This document shows, piece after piece, positions 12,873 to 16,595 of a stretch of 16,595 nt of DNA (position 1 is its first letter; every line of letters begins with the position of its first letter). The position numbers and the translations under genes are program-made. Under the pieces are notes generated by a model, which worked only from the letters and a program-made list of their open reading frames with translations, ran no database searches and had not been told where the DNA came from. Origin of the DNA: Hellea sp964472905 (lineage in GTDB: Bacteria; Pseudomonadota; Alphaproteobacteria; Caulobacterales; Maricaulaceae); assembly GCA_964472905.1 (NCBI GenBank), contig CAYYMI010000047.1, positions 1 through 16,595 of the forward strand. Direction: 5' to 3'.

Positions 12873-13997
12873 TCAGAGCTCATCAACCACAGCCAGCATC
12901 GCATCGAGAACGGCGGCACCAAGGTCGGCGCTGCGGTCGGGGGACCAGCCGAATTCGGCGTCGGGCGCATTGGCGTTATCTTTGAACGGCATCTCTAATG
13001 TCATGGCGAGGCAGTCATAAGCATGGGCCGTGTAATTCGTGCACATGGTTAAATTGGCTGTTCCGGGTTTACTTTTCGGATAGCCGTGCTCGGTTTGAAA
13101 ATCCGGCGAGGCCGTTTTATAAGCCGAGAGAAACGCCGAAAGATTATCGGCTTGCTTTTGCGTATAGCCGGGAATGCCTTCTGCGCCTGCGATAAAATTA
13201 TAAGGCAGGCTTTCATCGCCGTGCACGTCCAGACATAAATCTGGTTTTGCTGCGTCCATCGCCGCGATTGTGTGATAGACTTCGGGCGCGGATTGAATGG
13301 TACACACGCCCCATTCACGGTTTAAATTTGCCCCTGTTTCATTGGTGCGCAGGTTGCCATTTTTCGAGCCATCAGGGCACATATTCGGGACGATATGAAA
13401 TGTCGCTTTTTTGCGTAATGCCAAAGCCACATCATCTTCATCATCTAAAAGACGGGCAAGGAAGCCCTCCATCCACCACTCGGCCATAGTTTCGCCGGGA
13501 TGTTGGCGGGCGATGACCCAGATGATTTTGTCACCTGTCCCGATCGAGAGACAATCTAGGTCTTGCCCTTGAACAGTTTGCCCCAACACGCGCAAGGAAA
13601 CCTCTTCGTGAAGGGCGGCTTCGGCCACAACATTGGCGTGGCGCTCCATCGAATAGGGCGCAAAATAGGCGTAATAGATGCTGTCAAATTTAGGTGTGTG
13701 GTCGATCACTAACCCTTTATCTAAATAGGATGTTGTCTCGACACGGAACCACGTTTCGCGATCATAACTGGCACACGCCTGATAGTTTTCCCACCCCCCC
13801 GTAAAGGCCGCGTCTTTGGCGTTTTCCAGAACCATATGCAGATCTTGGTCTTTAGCGCCGCTCACCCGAAAGTAGAACCATTGAAAAAAATCAGAAGCAT
13901 TGTCATGACGAATGGCGAGGCGGATATTGGCTGGATCATTTGCGCTATGGACAATGATGTTTCCGCCATCAAAAGCAGATGTGATATTAAGGCTCAT
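12873..13997 (-). CDS. M14 family cytosolic carboxypeptidase (CCP/AGBL-like)
   Basis: A 374-residue zinc carboxypeptidase of the M14 cytosolic group, related to the eukaryotic Nna1/CCP deglutamylases. It has an N-terminal beta domain (about 1-120, with FYFRVSG and YYAYFAPYS) typical of that group, then the catalytic domain. The zinc ligands are HPGE (His166, Glu169) and the His in CLDVHGDE (His259). The substrate-binding RTNETGANLNREW (Arg217, Asn225, Arg227) is present. The catalytic Glu335 is in TLEMPFKD. All are intact, so it should be active, trimming C-terminal residues from peptides or proteins in the cytoplasm. No signal peptide. It starts 16 nt after the NAGS-like gene on the same strand and is probably the last gene of that operon. 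The bacterial substrate is unknown; a deglutamylase role is only a family-based guess. Confidence 0.9.
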   Translation of the reverse strand: MSLNITSAFDGGNIIVHSANDPANIRLAIRHDNASDFFQWFYFRVSGAKDQDLHMVLENAKDAAFTGGWENYQACASYDRETWFRVETTSYLDKGLVIDHTPKFDSIYYAYFAPYSMERHANVVAEAALHEEVSLRVLGQTVQGQDLDCLSIGTGDKIIWVIARQHPGETMAEWWMEGFLARLLDDEDDVALALRKKATFHIVPNMCPDGSKNGNLRTNETGANLNREWGVCTIQSAPEVYHTIAAMDAAKPDLCLDVHGDESLPYNFIAGAEGIPGYTQKQADNLSAFLSAYKTASPDFQTEHGYPKSKPGTANLTMCTNYTAHAYDCLAMTLEMPFKDNANAPDAEFGWSPDRSADLGAAVLDAMLAVVDEL

Positions 13998-14013
13998 GAT
14001 AGTCTTTTCATTA

Positions 14014-15153
14014 TTAGATCGTCAAAAAATCATCAGGCGCAGACGCGGCGGCAATAATAGCGCCGGGAATTTCTGGGGCCGCCAGGCCTTTCCAAAATAC
14101 GCGCCAATCACCGCTTACCTGCATGCCTTCACAGGCGCGCATATACCAGTCATTAAACGGATTACCCATACGTGAGCGCCAGAAAAAAGCGGGTATGTCC
14201 GCACTCATCGCCTCCCAAATATCACGGGCGATCCCCTCACCTCTTGCCTCTTTGGTAACCCAGAATTTTGATAGATAAGGCAGACCTGCAAGTTCTGTAA
14301 AAATGGCGCCGCCGCGATAGTCCATCTCGACGAAACCTTTATATATTTTACTGCGCAGAAAAGCTGGCTTAATCGGTTTATTAAACGCTTCCTCGATCGA
14401 CACTTTTAGGTCTGTCTTTTTGAGCCGAGATAAAGTTTTCACCATTTTGATGGGCGCCGCTCGCCGGATCATTGTCCCAGAGCCTTTCGTCGTAAACAGT
14501 TCAGACAGTAAATTTAAAGGCGACGCTATGACATAAACGGCGTGATTTGATTTATCTTTAGAAAGCTCCTGAACCAAGGTCACGAAGCGCATTTGCCCCG
14601 CTGACAGACTGTCCAATAAATCATTCGTCCCTAATTGATCTAAATTGATGTTAGAGAGACGTTTGTTATTAATGGTTATGCCGCCGGACGGTTGAAGAAA
14701 GATAACCTTCTTGGCTTTAAGCTCTGTGACCAATCTCATCAGGTTCATTTTACCCCGGCGTTCGGTCATCTCTAATATTGTCACCATGCCCTTTCGCGCC
14801 TTCTGACGGACATCTGGTATGAGTTGATAACTCGCAGTATTGAGCTTCGCAGTTTTGACTGACGCTTGATCCAGATCCTTGGCAAGTCTTTGCGCTTGAA
14901 ATTTTATAGATGTCGGGTCGTGATCCAAAGCGCCCACTAAGAGAATGGGCGAAAGACCGAGATCAAATAAAATCCTAAGGTTGCTAATCAACGCCTCAAG
15001 CAGGGGGTTTTTAAGACAGCGCGGATCTAGAACAATAAGAGCAAAGCGTTCCGCATCTTGAGACGAAAAAAGCTCGGCATAAAAATGAGCTTCATCAATC
15101 GCGCCGACGGCTGATAAACTACGAAGCACGGAGTCTCGTATGGCTGAACTCAT
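14014..15153 (-). CDS. N-acetylglutamate synthase-like protein (degenerate kinase fold + NAT domain)
   Basis: A 379-residue protein built like the NAGS/NAGK fusions of Maricaulis and Xanthomonas and like animal NAGS. An amino-acid-kinase-like domain (about 30-235) is followed by a NAT domain (about 250-357). Family hallmarks are KVIFLQPSGGI, LSNINL, ELFTTKGSGTMIRRA, then GLPYLSKFWVTKEARGEGIA (acetyl-CoA loop, 303-309), FFWRSRMGNPFNDWYMRACEG and WRVFWKG. Where acetylglutamate kinases have the N-terminal phosphate loop KxGG, this protein reads IVLDPRCLKNP, and the HGGGP-like second loop reads LVGALDHD, so phosphorylation of acetylglutamate is unlikely. The expected reaction is acetyl-CoA + glutamate to N-acetylglutamate, with the kinase fold kept as scaffold or arginine sensor. 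It is about 60 residues shorter than bifunctional NAGS/K. The start overlaps the deacetylase stop by 4 nt (ATGA). Confidence 0.85.
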   Translation of the reverse strand: MSSAIRDSVLRSLSAVGAIDEAHFYAELFSSQDAERFALIVLDPRCLKNPLLEALISNLRILFDLGLSPILLVGALDHDPTSIKFQAQRLAKDLDQASVKTAKLNTASYQLIPDVRQKARKGMVTILEMTERRGKMNLMRLVTELKAKKVIFLQPSGGITINNKRLSNINLDQLGTNDLLDSLSAGQMRFVTLVQELSKDKSNHAVYVIASPLNLLSELFTTKGSGTMIRRAAPIKMVKTLSRLKKTDLKVSIEEAFNKPIKPAFLRSKIYKGFVEMDYRGGAIFTELAGLPYLSKFWVTKEARGEGIARDIWEAMSADIPAFFWRSRMGNPFNDWYMRACEGMQVSGDWRVFWKGLAAPEIPGAIIAAASAPDDFLTI

Positions 15154-16250
15154 AAGTAAGTGCCAGAAATCGCCCGCATATAGGCCTGTGAGGCTTCTAC
15201 TAAATGGTCTTTGGTAACATATTCATTGGGTTTATGAGCTTGCTCAACATCACCAGGGCCATAGACCACTACATTTAATCCCGCTTCAGATAACATTGCC
15301 GCCTCCGTCCAATATGGAAGGTCTACTATAGGCGTATCGGTGAATATAGGCTGAAAGGCCTTTACATTTTGCGATGCAAAGGGCTCAAAAGCTACGATTG
15401 TATCCAGAGCAGATTCCGGTGTGACATCATTGGCTATGTGTCTTAAATCCGCCTCGCGTGACCGAACATTATCACCCGGAGGAGGTCTCATTGACGCCCA
15501 AAGTTTAGACCGCGTTGGAATAACGTTATAGGCTCCATCATTTTCAATATCACCAATGTTAAGGCAGAGTCCTTTATAAGGCGCCTCCCCAAATTCAATA
15601 TGTTGATCCCCGTAATCTCCAAAAGCTGTCGCTAACCGCGCCGCTTGCAATAAGGGCCGCTCGGTTACGTCGGATAAAGAGCTATGGCCACCTTTGCCTT
15701 TAAATTCAGCAGACATAGCCAACATACCCCGATGACGACGACCAACTTGACAATTCGTAGGCTCACAAACGATAGCCATCTTTGCACCGCCATAATGCCC
15801 GCGTTTTATGATCTCAGGCATGACTTCACTGCCATGCTCTTCATCGCCTGAAAATAACACAGCCACATCCTTTGGCGCCTGCTGATCCATAGCTGCTAAA
15901 ATACAAGCCGCAGCACCTTTTATATCGCTCGTTCCCAAACCTATGACTTTATCGGCCTGCATAGTTAATTTATGAGGATCGGTACGCCAGCCTTCACCAC
16001 TAGGCACAGTATCAATATGGACATTAAGCAGAATTTTCGGCGTGCCCCACCGTGCCATGACATAGCCACTATCGAACTTGCCTCTTGAACGGCTCACTCG
16101 ATCAAAAATAAGTTCATCCGGACAATTTTGAGATAAAGTTTCTTGTAGAAATTCTAAGCAGGCAAGTTCATCACCTGTACCGTTTCTAGTATCAAAAGCA
16201 ACCAGCCTTTCTAACCACTTTAAAATAATATCTAAATTTGGAGAAACCAA
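15150..16250 (-). CDS. argE: M20 acetylornithine/acetylcitrulline deacetylase
   Basis: A 366-residue M20 metallopeptidase-family deacetylase of arginine synthesis. The di-zinc site is complete: His78 (NVHIDTVP), bridging Asp109 (TSDIKG), catalytic Glu137 with Glu138 (SGDEEHGS), Glu163 (CEPTNC) and His339 (AHKPNEY). The dimerisation domain starts near GKGGHSS (185-191). The substrate is N-acetylornithine or N-acetylcitrulline. The length and the pairing with a NAGS/K-type protein recall the Xanthomonas acetylcitrulline deacetylase neighbourhood, but no transcarbamylase is in the window to decide. No in-frame ATG lies between the upstream stop and the first conserved residues, so the start is a TTG at 16250 with GAGG 11 nt upstream. 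It is the first gene of the operon. The 80-bp leader region contains a direct repeat, TATCAGTAA twice. Confidence 0.88.
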   Translation of the reverse strand: MVSPNLDIILKWLERLVAFDTRNGTGDELACLEFLQETLSQNCPDELIFDRVSRSRGKFDSGYVMARWGTPKILLNVHIDTVPSGEGWRTDPHKLTMQADKVIGLGTSDIKGAAACILAAMDQQAPKDVAVLFSGDEEHGSEVMPEIIKRGHYGGAKMAIVCEPTNCQVGRRHRGMLAMSAEFKGKGGHSSLSDVTERPLLQAARLATAFGDYGDQHIEFGEAPYKGLCLNIGDIENDGAYNVIPTRSKLWASMRPPPGDNVRSREADLRHIANDVTPESALDTIVAFEPFASQNVKAFQPIFTDTPIVDLPYWTEAAMLSEAGLNVVVYGPGDVEQAHKPNEYVTKDHLVEASQAYMRAISGTYL

Positions 16251-16296
16251 TTCGTTCGCCGCCTCATATTTTTAGCATCATCAGAGGTATAAAATT

Positions 16297-16321
16297 TATC
16301 AGTAAATTTTTGTATCAGTAA
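16297..16321. promoter_or_regulatory. Direct repeat TATCAGTAA x2 upstream of argE-like gene
   Basis: Two identical 9-bp copies (16297-16305, 16313-16321) lie 16 bp apart, about one and a half helical turns, in the short AT-rich region where the deacetylase promoter must lie. This fits a regulator site, but no known box is recognised. Confidence 0.35.
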
Positions 16322-16330
16322 GTTTTAAAC

Positions 16331-16360
16331 AAAAAAAAACGCTCAGTTAAACTGAGCGTT
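16331..16360 (-). terminator. Rho-independent terminator of the Ala/Gln-rich gene
   Basis: AACGCTCAGTT and AACTGAGCGTT (16338-16348, 16350-16360) form a near-perfect hairpin; on the minus strand it is followed by nine or more T. It lies 22 nt past the stop of the rightmost gene and separates it from the arginine operon. Confidence 0.88.
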
Positions 16361-16381
16361 AAATTTAATTCTTATTTTTGC

Positions 16382-16595
16382 TTATTGGCTGCCAGGGGCA
16401 TCATTATCACCAACAGCATCTGCAAGAGCAGCTTCAGCATCGGCTTGAGCTTGAGCAGCAGCAGCAGCAGCAGCTTCCGCTTCGGCTTGAGCAGCAGCAG
16501 CATCGGTAGCAGCTTGAGCGTCAGCAGCAGCCTGGGCCTCAGCAGCAGCTTGAGCAGCCTCAGCATCGGCTTGAGCTTGCGCAGCAGTAGCAGCA
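16382..16595 (-). CDS. C-terminal part of an Ala/Gln/Glu/Asp-repeat protein (partial)
   Basis: The last 71 codons of a gene entering from the right edge. Reading the minus strand in the GCT frame gives near-uninterrupted Ala with Gln, Glu and Asp (AQADAEAAQAAAEAQ, AAAAQAEAEAAAAAAAQAQ), ending LADAVGDNDAPGSQ and TAA at 16384-16382. The composition suggests a long helical or coiled-coil, acidic low-complexity tail. GCT dominates the Ala codons, giving GCTGCT runs open to slippage. Other frames of the same DNA are open because of the repeat (a Leu-rich one among them), but only this frame ends just before the terminator with a sensible protein composition. Function cannot be told from this part. 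Confidence 0.7.
   Translation of the reverse strand, partial: AATAAQAQADAEAAQAAAEAQAAADAQAATDAAAAQAEAEAAAAAAAQAQADAEAALADAVGDNDAPGSQ

Noticed and set aside
12746..12970. 74-aa ORF on the minus strand
   Set aside because: It runs in another frame through the end of the carboxypeptidase gene into the AT-rich spacer and has no support as a gene.
16346..16363. TTAA...TTAA pair resembling a CtrA box
   Set aside because: The spacing is 8 bp and both halves belong to the terminator hairpin and its edge.
16372..16566. Leu-rich ORF on the minus strand
   Set aside because: It is an alternative frame of the GCT/GCA repeat; the Ala/Gln/Glu frame ends at a stop just before the terminator and is the sensible reading.

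Overview
The window looks like a chromosomal segment from an alphaproteobacterium, most plausibly of the Caulobacterales/Maricaulales-hyphomonad kind. This is an inference from several signs: a perfect CtrA-type box (TTAA-N7-TTAAC) in front of a hybrid histidine kinase, an initiator tRNA with the alphaproteobacterial-looking anticodon stem, a PrtD-type type I secretion operon, and an N-acetylglutamate synthase of the NAGS/K type known from Maricaulis and Xanthomonas. Base composition is moderate, with AT-rich intergenic regions and one GC-rich, gene-poor island.

Layout, left to right. (1) 1-1542: two small leftward genes, the outer one cut by the window edge, diverge from a rightward PspF-like regulator. 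The shared AT-rich spacer holds a 17-bp TTAGT-N7-ACTAA palindrome and a -24/-12-like element. The regulator has lost the GAFTGA loop, the Walker B glutamate and the sensor I asparagine. (2) 1652-3595: a DUF3604 lipoprotein with PHP-type metal ligands. (3) 3645-4962: the initiator tRNA-Met gene with its promoter and terminator, then about 1.2 kb without a confident gene. That stretch holds a second copy of the tRNA 3' end (attachment-site-like), a run of hairpins, a GC-rich arginine-rich ORF of doubtful reality, and a paired inverted REP/BIME-like element. (4) 4963-7419: a soluble PAS-PAS-HisKA-HATPase-REC-REC hybrid kinase whose predicted -10 box lies so close to the ATG that the mRNA may be leaderless. 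(5) 12726-7438, leftward: an overlapping ABC transporter / membrane fusion protein / outer-membrane factor operon of a type I secretion system. All three proteins carry long low-complexity extensions, most strikingly a histone-H1-like Lys/Ala/Pro segment before the transmembrane helix of the fusion protein. (6) 16250-12873, leftward: an arginine-type operon with an M20 deacetylase (acetylornithine or acetylcitrulline), an NAGS-like protein with a degenerate amino-acid-kinase domain, and an M14 cytosolic carboxypeptidase. (7) 16595-16382, leftward: the C-terminal end of an Ala/Gln/Glu/Asp-repeat protein followed by a strong terminator.

How they work together: the secretion genes form one translationally linked unit without an obvious secreted substrate in the window. 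The M20 and NAGS-like genes overlap by 4 nt and fit the acetylated branch of arginine synthesis, and the carboxypeptidase is co-transcribed by position only. The stretches most worth a second look are the degenerate PspF with its unusual divergent partner genes, the duplicated tRNA end with its structured spacer, and the basic N-terminal domain of the secretion fusion protein.
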